NCBI GenBank assembly: GCA_963643175.1 | Contig: CAVIJF010000041.1 | Location: 1-11,662 of the forward strand | Source: CAMEON01 sp963643175 | GTDB taxonomy: Bacteria > Bacillota > Clostridia > Oscillospirales > CAG-272 | Reading direction: 5' to 3' | Length of the DNA stretch: 11,662 nt | Part shown: piece after piece, positions 1 through 5,775 of the stretch | Layout of the letters: each line of letters starts with the position of its first letter | How positions within the stretch are numbered: the stretch's first letter is position 1 | Notes under the pieces: model-generated | Told to the model about the DNA's origin: nothing | Databases searched by the model: none | The model's input: the letters and a program-made list of their open reading frames with translations, nothing else | Position numbers and translations under genes: made by a program

Positions 1-1
1 T

Positions 2-814
2 ATCGTTGTGTTCATGAACAAGACTGACCTGGTTGACGATGAGGAGCTGCTGGAGCTGGTCGAGATGGAAGTCCGCGAGCTGCTGTCTTCCTACGACTTC
101 CCCGGCGACGATATTCCGATTATCCGCGGTTCTGCCCGTGTGGCTTTGGAGTCCACCAGCAAGGACATCAACGCTTCCGAGTATGCGTGCATCCTGGAGC
201 TGATGGACGCTGTGGATGACTACATCCCCACGCCCGACCGTCAGGCTGACAAGCCCTTCCTGATGCCTGTCGAGGACGTCTTCTCCATTTCCGGTCGTGG
301 TACCGTTGCTACCGGTCGTGTGGAGAGAGGTACTCTGAAGGTCAACGATACCGTTGAGATCGTCGGTCTGACCGAGGAGAAGGTCACCACCGTCGTTACC
401 GGTGTCGAGATGTTCCACAAGCTGCTGCCCCAGGCTGAGGCCGGCGACAACATCGGCGCTCTGCTCCGCGGTATCGCGAAGGACGGCATCGAGAGAGGTC
501 AGGTTCTGGCGAAGCCCGGCACCGTGCATCCCCACACCCACTTCAAGGGTCATGTGTACGTCCTGAGCGAGAAGGAAGGCGGCCGTTCCAAGCCGTTCGT
601 GGCTGGCTACCGTCCGCAGTTCTACTTCCGCACCACCGACGTTACCGGTACCATCGAGCTGCCTGAGGGCGTTGAGATGTGCCGCCCCGGCGACAACGTT
701 GATATGACCGTCACCCTGATCACCCCCGTCGCGTGCGAGGTTGGTCTGCGGTTCGCTATCCGTGAGGGTGGTCGTACCGTCGGTTCCGGCGTCGTCTCCG
801 AGATTCTGGGCTAA
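2..814 (+). CDS. tuf: Elongation factor Tu, 3' part (5' end outside window)
   Basis: EF-Tu is the GTPase that carries aminoacyl-tRNA to the ribosomal A site. The reading frame is open from base 2, so the gene enters from the left and lacks about the first 125-130 residues, including the P-loop, switch I and DxxG. What remains begins at the G4 guanine-specificity motif (NKTD, about bases 17-28) and the G5 motif RGSA. It then covers domain 2 (VFSISGRGTVATGRVERG) and domain 3 (PQFYFRTTDVTGTIELPEGV, then GLRFAIREGGRTVGSGVV) to the normal C-terminal LG and a TAA stop. About 270 codons are visible of roughly 395 expected. Codon use is strongly biased (CTG, CGT, GGT, ACC), as expected of a highly expressed gene. 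A strong terminator follows. The identity is not in doubt. Whether a second tuf copy exists cannot be seen. Confidence 0.98.
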   Translation: MVVFMNKTDLVDDEELLELVEMEVRELLSSYDFPGDDIPIIRGSARVALESTSKDINASEYACILELMDAVDDYIPTPDRQADKPFLMPVEDVFSISGRGTVATGRVERGTLKVNDTVEIVGLTEEKVTTVVTGVEMFHKLLPQAEAGDNIGALLRGIAKDGIERGQVLAKPGTVHPHTHFKGHVYVLSEKEGGRSKPFVAGYRPQFYFRTTDVTGTIELPEGVEMCRPGDNVDMTVTLITPVACEVGLRFAIREGGRTVGSGVVSEILG

Positions 815-871
815 TCCCTGATTCGCTCATACTCCGCTCCCCGCCTGCTTGCCGCGGCGCGGGGGACGGGT

Positions 872-906
872 ATCCCCTGCGGCAACCTGCCGCAGGGGAT
901 ATTTTT
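872..906 (+). terminator. Intrinsic terminator of tuf
   Basis: A perfect 13-bp stem (872-884 with 888-900, arm ATCCCCTGCGGCA, 3-base loop) is followed by ATTTTT (901-906). It lies 58 bases after the tuf stop. A shorter GC-rich inverted repeat (CCCCGC 839-844 with GCGGGG 859-864) precedes it but lacks a T-run. The strength of the stem makes tuf transcriptionally separate from the FMN-controlled genes downstream. Confidence 0.93.
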
Positions 907-971
907 GCGCTGTCGGTACGGACTGTACCGCGCCGCAACACAATAAACAGGAAAATATACCTGTAACTGCA

Positions 972-1095
972 ATCTTTGGGAATCGGTGAAATTCCATACC
1001 GGTGGTGAAAGCCCACGAACGCACGCGCGCCATGTGCCGTGCGCCGAGCAGGTGTGATTCCTGCGCCGACGGTCAGAGTCCGGATGGGAAAGGAT
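972..1095 (+). ncRNA. FMN riboswitch (RFN element)
   Basis: This is a cis-acting aptamer for flavin mononucleotide that shuts down riboflavin uptake when FMN is plentiful. The conserved RFN blocks occur in order: ATCTTTGGG at 972-980, GGTGAAATTCC at 986-996, ACCGGTGGTGAAAGCCC near 998-1014, the variable GC-rich arm (about 1020-1050), CAGGTGTGATTCCTG at 1049-1063, GCCGACGGTCAGAGTCCGGA at 1065-1084, and GGGAAAGGAT at 1086-1095. P1 pairs 972-977 with about 1089-1095. The 3' P1 strand itself contains the ribosome binding site (AAAGGA) of the next gene, and no separate terminator hairpin lies between aptamer and start codon. Control is therefore probably at translation initiation. I see no good sigma-A promoter between 906 and 972. 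Confidence 0.97.
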
Positions 1096-1102
1096 AATGA
1101 AT

Positions 1103-1750
1103 ATGTTGAATCAATCTGCGCAGGCGCATCGGATGTCTGTCCGCCGCCTGGTTGTGACTGCCGTGCTGTCGGCTTTGTCGGCGGCTTTGATGTACCTTGA
1201 GTTTTCGGTTCCGTTCGTCCCCGGTTTTCTGAAGTATGACTTTTCCGACCTGCCCGCCCTGATTGCCGCTTTCGGCGTGGGTCCGCTCGCGGGCGTGGCG
1301 GTCGAGCTGATAAAAAACCTGATTCATCTGCCCATGACCGTGACCGGCGGCGTGGGGGAGCTTGCCAATTTCATCGTTGGCACGTGCTATGTCCTGCCTG
1401 CCGGGCTGATTTACCGCTTCCGCAAAGGGAAGTCCGGCGCCCTGCTGGGGGCATTGGGCGGGGCACTGCTGGCATCGCTCATGAGTCTGCCGGTCAATTA
1501 CTGGATTACGTATCCGGTCTATACCAAGTTTATGCCCATGGACGCGATTATCGGAGCATATTCAGCCATTATTCCGGCGGCGAACACGCTCTGGCGGGCG
1601 CTCCTGATGGTCAATCTGCCGTTTACGCTGGTCAAGGGACTGGTCAATGTGGGCTTTACCTTTGCCCTGTATAAGCGCATATCCCCCCTGCTCCACGGAA
1701 GTGCTCCGCAGGAGCACCGTCCCTGCACCGGGGGACATCCCGAACGATAA
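1103..1750 (+). CDS. ribU: Riboflavin ECF transporter substrate-binding (S) component RibU
   Basis: This integral membrane protein binds riboflavin and works with the shared ECF module (EcfT and two ATPases, not encoded here). It is about 215 residues with about six hydrophobic segments. The RibU-like hallmarks are the N-terminal segment with VVTAVLSALSAALMYLEF, the FLKYDFSDLPALIAAFGVGP stretch, ELIKNLIHL, and TGGVGELANFIVG. The family assignment is supported by the FMN riboswitch directly upstream. An in-frame ATG at 1097 lies only 2 bases after the AAAGGA box (1089-1094), whereas the ATG at 1103 has an 8-base spacer, so I chose 1103. The C-terminal tail after the last membrane segment is polar (about 20 residues) and contains a DNA dyad GTGCTCC-GCA-GGAGCAC (1701-1717). 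The next gene starts 35 bases after the stop. Confidence 0.94.
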   Translation: MLNQSAQAHRMSVRRLVVTAVLSALSAALMYLEFSVPFVPGFLKYDFSDLPALIAAFGVGPLAGVAVELIKNLIHLPMTVTGGVGELANFIVGTCYVLPAGLIYRFRKGKSGALLGALGGALLASLMSLPVNYWITYPVYTKFMPMDAIIGAYSAIIPAANTLWRALLMVNLPFTLVKGLVNVGFTFALYKRISPLLHGSAPQEHRPCTGGHPER

Positions 1751-1785
1751 AAAAGGGCAGCATCGCCGCCCGGATGGAGAATGCC

Positions 1786-2466
1786 ATGGTATCTGTAAGA
1801 CCCATTGGAAAACGCGTGCTGCTGTTCTTTTGCCTGACACTGCTGTGCGCACTGGCTGCGACAGCCGTCGGCAATGCCGCCGGAGCCGCGACCGCCGAAA
1901 CCGGCACGGTCGCAGCAACGGACACGGCATCGGAAGCGGAAGCGGAAACGCAGCCTGCCACGCAGAGTTCCGGCTTTACCGGCGCAATCAAAACCTTCTT
2001 TTTGGAGACGGTCGGGAAGCACTGGTGCGTGTTTTTCTGCTCCATGATACCCATCATTGAGTTGCGCGGCGCCGTTCCGATGGGTGCCGCCTTCGGGTTG
2101 CCGTGGTGGCAGACCTTCCTCATCAGCGTGGTGGGGAATATGCTGCCGGTTCCCTTCATTCTCCTGTTCATCGGGGCGATTCTCCGCTGGATGGCTGGAT
2201 GCCGCGTGAAACTATTCAACCGCATTGCCGGCTGGCTGTTCCGCAAGGCGGAGAAAAACCGCGAAAAGGTCGAAAAGTATGCCTTCTGGGGGCTGGCGCT
2301 GTTCGTGGGCGTACCCCTGCCGGGAACCGGCGCGTGGACGGGAGCGCTGGTTGCCGCGGTCATTCATATGAAGTTTTGGAAGGCATTCCTGTCCACTTTG
2401 CTCGGTGTGCTGGCGGCGGGCGTCGTCATGACACTGCTGTCCTACGGTGTCGCTGCAATTTTCTGA
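1786..2466 (+). CDS. Small multidrug export-like membrane protein (COG2426 / PF06695 type)
   Basis: The C-terminal about 150 residues match the small multidrug-export family as I know it. They show a conserved MIPIIELRGAVPMG block just after an HWCVFFCS segment, GNMLPVPFILLFIG, a basic loop FRKAEKNREKVEKYAFWGL, then GVPLPGTGAWTGALVAA and a last hydrophobic helix. No transport substrate is firmly established for the family, and the name comes from sparse data. Before this domain lies an extra N-terminus of about 75 residues: a basic start, a hydrophobic signal-like segment (LLFFCLTLLCALAATAV), then an Ala/Thr/Glu-rich low-complexity linker. The start at 1786 is preferred because GGAG (1776-1779) lies 6 bases upstream. 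An in-frame ATG at 1774 has no well-placed RBS. The gene follows ribU by 35 bases and is probably co-transcribed under the FMN riboswitch. Confidence 0.85.
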   Translation: MVSVRPIGKRVLLFFCLTLLCALAATAVGNAAGAATAETGTVAATDTASEAEAETQPATQSSGFTGAIKTFFLETVGKHWCVFFCSMIPIIELRGAVPMGAAFGLPWWQTFLISVVGNMLPVPFILLFIGAILRWMAGCRVKLFNRIAGWLFRKAEKNREKVEKYAFWGLALFVGVPLPGTGAWTGALVAAVIHMKFWKAFLSTLLGVLAAGVVMTLLSYGVAAIF

Positions 2467-2483
2467 CGGCGGCAGGCGCAGGA

Positions 2484-2499
2484 TTCCGTTTTTACGGAA
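2484..2499 (+). terminator. Short hairpin after the COG2426 gene (weak terminator candidate)
   Basis: TTCCGT (2484-2489) pairs with ACGGAA (2494-2499) around a TTTT loop, 17 bases after the stop codon. The stem is only 6 bp and no T-run follows, so termination here is uncertain. A new promoter starts immediately downstream. Confidence 0.3.
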
Positions 2500-2515
2500 G
2501 ATTCACAATAATCCC

Positions 2516-2544
2516 TTGACAGGATAGGAAAAGACGTGTATAAT
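2516..2544 (+). promoter_or_regulatory. Consensus sigma-A promoter for the solute-binding protein gene
   Basis: TTGACA (2516-2521) and TATAAT (2539-2544) are separated by exactly 17 bases, a perfect match to the housekeeping consensus. The predicted transcript start is near 2551, giving a leader of about 65 bases. No operator-like repeat is evident, so strong, possibly constitutive, expression is inferred. Confidence 0.88.
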
Positions 2545-2616
2545 AAATCGGTGATGGTGACGCGTCCTGCTGCATGGGATGCGTGGCTGCTATAATACCA
2601 AGGAGGAGAGAACCAT

Positions 2617-4110
2617 ATGCAAACGAGAAAGAACCGCTTCCGCCTGATGGCTTTGCTTTTGGCGGCGCTGATGCTGCTTTCGTCTTCGGCTGTTCTGTCC
2701 GGCTGTGCCAACAGCGGCGAGGATGCTACGAGTGCTGCGGGCACCGACGGCACCGGAACGGGTACGTCCGGCGAAGAGAGTACCAAAGCCGCACCGTACT
2801 CGGAGATTGAAAAGATCAAGTACGACAAGGAATTTGTTATCCTGAACCGGAGCGACATGAAGACAGACTTCGAGGGCGTTTCGGAGGACAGCAAGAGCAG
2901 CCTTCTGAGCGAGCTGCTGGTGGAGAGGAATACTGTTGTGTCGGAGGACTTCGGCATCACGTTCGTCTATGAGTACGAGGATTCCTACGATGCCGTCAAC
3001 TCGCGTGTGAGCCAGCAGGCGCTGAACTCGCTGGATGACTACGATGTTGCCATCGGACACAAGTACAGCGTCACGAGTTGCCTTGTGAACAACTACCTGA
3101 CTGACCTGTCCTCTATCGACACCATGAGCCTGTCGGAGGAGTGGTGGGACCAGGGCTGCCGCAGCAACATGGCTGTGAACGGCAAGAGCTACCTGATGAC
3201 CGGTGATATTCTGCCCAGCTCCATGCTGATTTCCGCGTGCTTCGCCTTCAATAAGAGACTGATGAAGGAGCTGAACAAGACTGAGCCGTATACGCTGGTG
3301 CGAGAGAACAAGTGGACGCTGGATGAGTTCAACGCCATGACCAAGGATGTCACGGCGGACGTGGACGGCGACGGCACGATTGACTACAAGAAGGACCGCT
3401 ACGGTCTGTCCTCGTGGATGATGGACGTTCCGTTCTCCATGTTCTACGGCGCAGGCGGAATGTTCGGCTCTGTCGCGGAGGACGGTTCGCCGGCCATCGC
3501 CTTTGAGAACGCGGATATCATCAACCGCTATGAGAAGATTTATCAGGCACTCATCGAGCAGCAGGCATACTTTGTGACCGACGTGACCCTGTACGAGACT
3601 TCGTATGAGATGTTCGCAGCGGGTCATGCCCTGTTCTACGATACCTCCCTGAACAAGGTGCGGAACTTCCTGTCGGAAATGTCCGACGACTACGGCATCG
3701 TGCCGGTGCCCAAGTATGACACCAACCAGAAGGAGTACCTCTCCTTCGTCAACGGTGCCAGCGGCTTTATCATGATTGTGAACACCGAGAAGGATCTGGA
3801 GTATGTCGGCACGATTCTGGAAGCCATGGCGCGCTACAACTACGAGAACGTCTCGACTAAGATGTTTGAGATTATCACCAAGCTGCAGAGCGTCCGGGAT
3901 GAAGATTCCAGCGAGATGGTGGAGTACATCATCCGCAACCGTGTGTACGATTCCGCGTACTTCTTTGACCTGACTGTCTCCAACGTGGTGCTGGAGCAGC
4001 TGAAGGCGGGCAAAGCGGAGATTTCCTCCAAGCTGACCAGCGCAAAGAAGGCTTCTACCAACGAGCTGAGAAGAATTATCAAGACGATGGCGAAGACCGC
4101 CAAGTCGTAA
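2617..4110 (+). CDS. Extracellular solute-binding lipoprotein (ABC-type), orphan
   Basis: This is a 497-residue secreted lipoprotein. It has a basic N-terminus, a hydrophobic core (LMALLLAALMLLSSSAVL) and the lipobox LSGC with the lipidated cysteine at residue 30, followed by a Gly/Ser/Thr-rich tether to about residue 65. The remainder resembles large type-1 extracellular solute-binding proteins of gut clostridia: a mixed alpha/beta core, aromatic-rich segments such as LSEEWWDQGC, and FAAGHALFYDTSL and YGIVPVPKYD stretches. An EF-hand-like calcium loop DVDGDGTIDYKKD lies at residues 248-260. A strong AGGAGG box (2601-2606) supports the start. Such proteins usually deliver sugars or oligosaccharides to permeases, but no permease or ATPase gene lies on either side, so the ligand is unknown. 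It may use permeases encoded elsewhere or act as a surface-binding or sensory protein. Confidence 0.88.
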   Translation: MQTRKNRFRLMALLLAALMLLSSSAVLSGCANSGEDATSAAGTDGTGTGTSGEESTKAAPYSEIEKIKYDKEFVILNRSDMKTDFEGVSEDSKSSLLSELLVERNTVVSEDFGITFVYEYEDSYDAVNSRVSQQALNSLDDYDVAIGHKYSVTSCLVNNYLTDLSSIDTMSLSEEWWDQGCRSNMAVNGKSYLMTGDILPSSMLISACFAFNKRLMKELNKTEPYTLVRENKWTLDEFNAMTKDVTADVDGDGTIDYKKDRYGLSSWMMDVPFSMFYGAGGMFGSVAEDGSPAIAFENADIINRYEKIYQALIEQQAYFVTDVTLYETSYEMFAAGHALFYDTSLNKVRNFLSEMSDDYGIVPVPKYDTNQKEYLSFVNGASGFIMIVNTEKDLEYVGTILEAMARYNYENVSTKMFEIITKLQSVRDEDSSEMVEYIIRNRVYDSAYFFDLTVSNVVLEQLKAGKAEISSKLTSAKKASTNELRRIIKTMAKTAKS

Positions 4111-4154
4111 GACCGGCGTCAGCCCTGCGTCTGGCAGAAACGGAAAAGGAACGG

Positions 4155-4189
4155 GTGCCCGTCGGGACGGATGTGTCCCGGCGGGGCGC
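4155..4189 (+). terminator. GC-rich hairpin after the solute-binding protein gene
   Basis: GTGCCCGTCGGGAC (4155-4168) can pair with GTCCCGGCGGGGCGC (4175-4189) around GGATGT, with wobbles and one bulge. It lies 45 bases after the stop but has no T-run. It may terminate weakly or stabilise the upstream mRNA. No clear promoter is visible between here and the SAM riboswitch, so some readthrough into metK is possible. Confidence 0.4.
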
Positions 4190-4198
4190 TCTCCGGTT

Positions 4199-4291
4199 CT
4201 CATATCAAGAGTGATGGAGGGACAGGCCCTGTGAAGTCACGACAACCTGCCCCCCTGCAAGGGTAAGGTGCCAATTCCTGACAGATAGGAG
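4199..4291 (+). ncRNA. SAM-I riboswitch (S box)
   Basis: This aptamer for S-adenosylmethionine represses the downstream SAM synthetase gene when SAM is abundant. The conserved S-box elements appear in order: P1 5' strand CTCATATC (4199-4206), AAGAG and GATGGAGGGACAGGCCC (kink-turn and P2), TGAAGTCACGACAACC, AAGGTGCCAATTCC (about 4265-4278, P4 region), and the 3' P1 strand GATAGGAG (4284-4291), which pairs with 4199-4206 with one mismatch. An intrinsic terminator (4335-4364) follows. The GACAG at 4280-4284, overlapping the 3' end of the aptamer, is complementary to CTGTC (4340-4344) in the terminator 5' arm. This gives a plausible antiterminator when SAM is absent (inferred). Confidence 0.96.
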
Positions 4292-4334
4292 CAAGCGGCA
4301 AGCCTATGACCGATTCCGGAAAAGGTGCACAAGC

Positions 4335-4364
4335 AGCCCCTGTCTGCGAGGACAGGGGCTTTTT
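4335..4364 (+). terminator. Riboswitch-controlled intrinsic terminator upstream of metK
   Basis: A perfect 10-bp stem AGCCCCTGTC (4335-4344) with GACAGGGGCT (4351-4360), loop TGCGAG, is followed by TTTTT (4360-4364) and sits 50 bases before the metK start. Its position between the SAM aptamer and the start codon marks it as the expression platform for transcription attenuation. Confidence 0.93.
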
Positions 4365-4414
4365 CCTGCCCTCGCCCCCTGACATGATACAGTGAAAGAA
4401 AGGATACATACAGT

Positions 4415-5593
4415 ATGAAAAAACAGCTTTTTACCAGTGAGTCCGTGACCGAGGGGCATCCCGACAAGGTTTGCGACATCATTTCCGATTCGATTCTGGA
4501 CGAGATGCTCCGGCAGGATCCTCTGTCGCGCGTGGCGTGCGAAACCTTCTGCACGACGGGACTTGTTGCCATCATGGGCGAGGTCACGACGCACGCGGAT
4601 GTGGATCTGCAGACGGTCGTGCGCGAGGCGGTGCGCGGGATTGGCTATACGCGGGCAAAGTTCGGCTTTGACTGCGACAGCTGCGCAGTGATTTCTTCCA
4701 TCCATGAGCAATCTCCTGACATTGCGATGGGCGTTGACTGCTCGTTGGAGGCGAAGGCAGGCGAGGGAGACGGACTGGACATAGGCGCGGGCGACCAGGG
4801 TCTGATGTTCGGCTACGCCTGCAGCGAGACGCCGGAGCTGATGCCGCTGCCGATTTCTCTTTCCCATGCGCTTGCCAAGCGGCTGACGGCTCTGCGCAAG
4901 TCCGGCGAGGTGGGCTACCTGCGCCCGGACGGCAAAACGCAGGTGACGGTGGAGTACCGCGACGGCGTTCCGGCACGGGTGGACACCATTGTCATTTCGA
5001 CCCAGCACAGCCCGGACGCGGAGATTACCACCATCCGGCAGGATATGATAGACCGGGTGATTCTGCCGACGGTCCCTGCCGCCCTGCTGGATGCGCAGAC
5101 AAAGGTCTACGTCAACCCGACCGGACGGTTCGTCATCGGTGGTCCTGCCGGGGACACGGGGCTGACAGGACGCAAAATCATCGTGGATACCTACGGCGGC
5201 TATGCCCGTCACGGCGGCGGTGCCTTCTCCGGCAAGGACCCGACCAAGGTTGATCGTTCCGCCTCCTACGCCGCCCGCTATGTGGCGAAGAATATCGTCG
5301 CGGCGGGACTTGCCGACCGCTGTGAGGTGCAGGTGGCGTATGCCATCGGCGTGGCGCGCCCGGTGTCCGTGCTGATTGACACTGCCGGAACAGCCCTTGT
5401 CCCGGAGGAGGAGATTGCCCGCGCGGTGCTGCGCCATGTGGATTTGCGCCCTGCCGCCATCATTCAGCGGTTTGACCTCCGCCGCCCTATCTACCGTCCG
5501 CTTGCCGCCTACGGTCACATGGGACGCGAGGATCTGAACGCGCCGTGGGAGGCGCGGGATCTGGCGCCCGTCCTGAAGGACGAGCTGCTGTAA
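4415..5593 (+). CDS. metK: S-adenosylmethionine synthetase (methionine adenosyltransferase)
   Basis: MetK makes SAM from methionine and ATP in the cytoplasm. The 392-residue length is normal for the family. Signature motifs are all present: EGHPDK near the N-terminus (GHPDK 14-18, catalytic His and metal-binding Asp), the DIGAGDQG loop (122-129), the GGPAGDTGLTGRK block (242-254), and HGGGAFSGKDPTKVDRS from residue 266, which supplies ATP/phosphate contacts. AAAGGA at 4399-4404 serves as RBS with a 10-base spacer. The gene sits alone under the SAM-I riboswitch, a classic product-feedback arrangement. A GC dyad (5601-5615) follows the stop. I see no oddities in the coding sequence. Confidence 0.98.
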   Translation: MKKQLFTSESVTEGHPDKVCDIISDSILDEMLRQDPLSRVACETFCTTGLVAIMGEVTTHADVDLQTVVREAVRGIGYTRAKFGFDCDSCAVISSIHEQSPDIAMGVDCSLEAKAGEGDGLDIGAGDQGLMFGYACSETPELMPLPISLSHALAKRLTALRKSGEVGYLRPDGKTQVTVEYRDGVPARVDTIVISTQHSPDAEITTIRQDMIDRVILPTVPAALLDAQTKVYVNPTGRFVIGGPAGDTGLTGRKIIVDTYGGYARHGGGAFSGKDPTKVDRSASYAARYVAKNIVAAGLADRCEVQVAYAIGVARPVSVLIDTAGTALVPEEEIARAVLRHVDLRPAAIIQRFDLRRPIYRPLAAYGHMGREDLNAPWEARDLAPVLKDELL

Positions 5594-5600
5594 CGCAACT

Positions 5601-5615
5601 GCCGGTTCAACCGGC
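5601..5615 (+). terminator. Short dyad after metK
   Basis: GCCGGT (5601-5606) pairs with ACCGGC (5610-5615), loop TCA, 8 bases after the metK stop. There is no T-run, so at best it is a weak terminator or an mRNA 3'-end structure. Confidence 0.28.
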
Positions 5616-5645
5616 GAGACACATTCCGGCGCCGCCTCATATACT
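5616..5645 (+). promoter_or_regulatory. Possible weak promoter for the recD2 group
   Basis: GAGACA (5616-5621, four of six matches to TTGACA) and TATACT (5640-5645) are separated by 18 bases. This is the only reasonable sigma-A-like pair between metK and the recD2 group. It would give a leader of about 15 bases before the small ORF at 5668. Confidence 0.3.
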
Positions 5646-5667
5646 GCCTCTGAGGGGAGGGAGCTGT

Positions 5668-5775
5668 ATGGGTGAGACGGTTGCCGGAATGGTTGCGGCA
5701 GTGCTGGAGCGCTTCGGCGCGGACAGGTATGCGGTGGATATGCCTGTCGCCGGCGGCAGGGAACGGGAAGAATGA
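5668..5775 (+). CDS. Possible small ORF (35 aa) overlapping the recD2 start
   Basis: I do not recognise this protein. The ATG at 5668 follows a purine-rich, SD-like run (GAGGGGAGGGAG, ending 5 bases upstream). The 35-codon frame ends in TGA at 5773-5775, overlapping the ATG at 5772 of recD2 (ATGA). The product would be a short hydrophobic/amphipathic start (VAGMVAAVLERFG) and a charged tail (GGREREE). About two thirds of its third codon positions are G or C, compatible with its neighbours. It could be a leader that couples translation into recD2, or just a chance frame. There is no homology evidence. Confidence 0.4.
   Translation: MGETVAGMVAAVLERFGADRYAVDMPVAGGREREE

Noticed and set aside
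1701..1717. GTGCTCC/GGAGCAC dyad as a terminator inside the end of ribU
   Set aside because: It lies in coding sequence and has no T-run. The downstream gene follows closely, so a terminator is unlikely.
2591..2596. A second TATAAT before the solute-binding protein gene
   Set aside because: No acceptable -35 box 16-18 bases upstream, and it would leave a leader too short to include the RBS comfortably.
2590..4203. 537-codon minus-strand frame opposite the solute-binding protein
   Set aside because: Mirror of the codon bias of the real lipoprotein gene, with no motif and no promoter.
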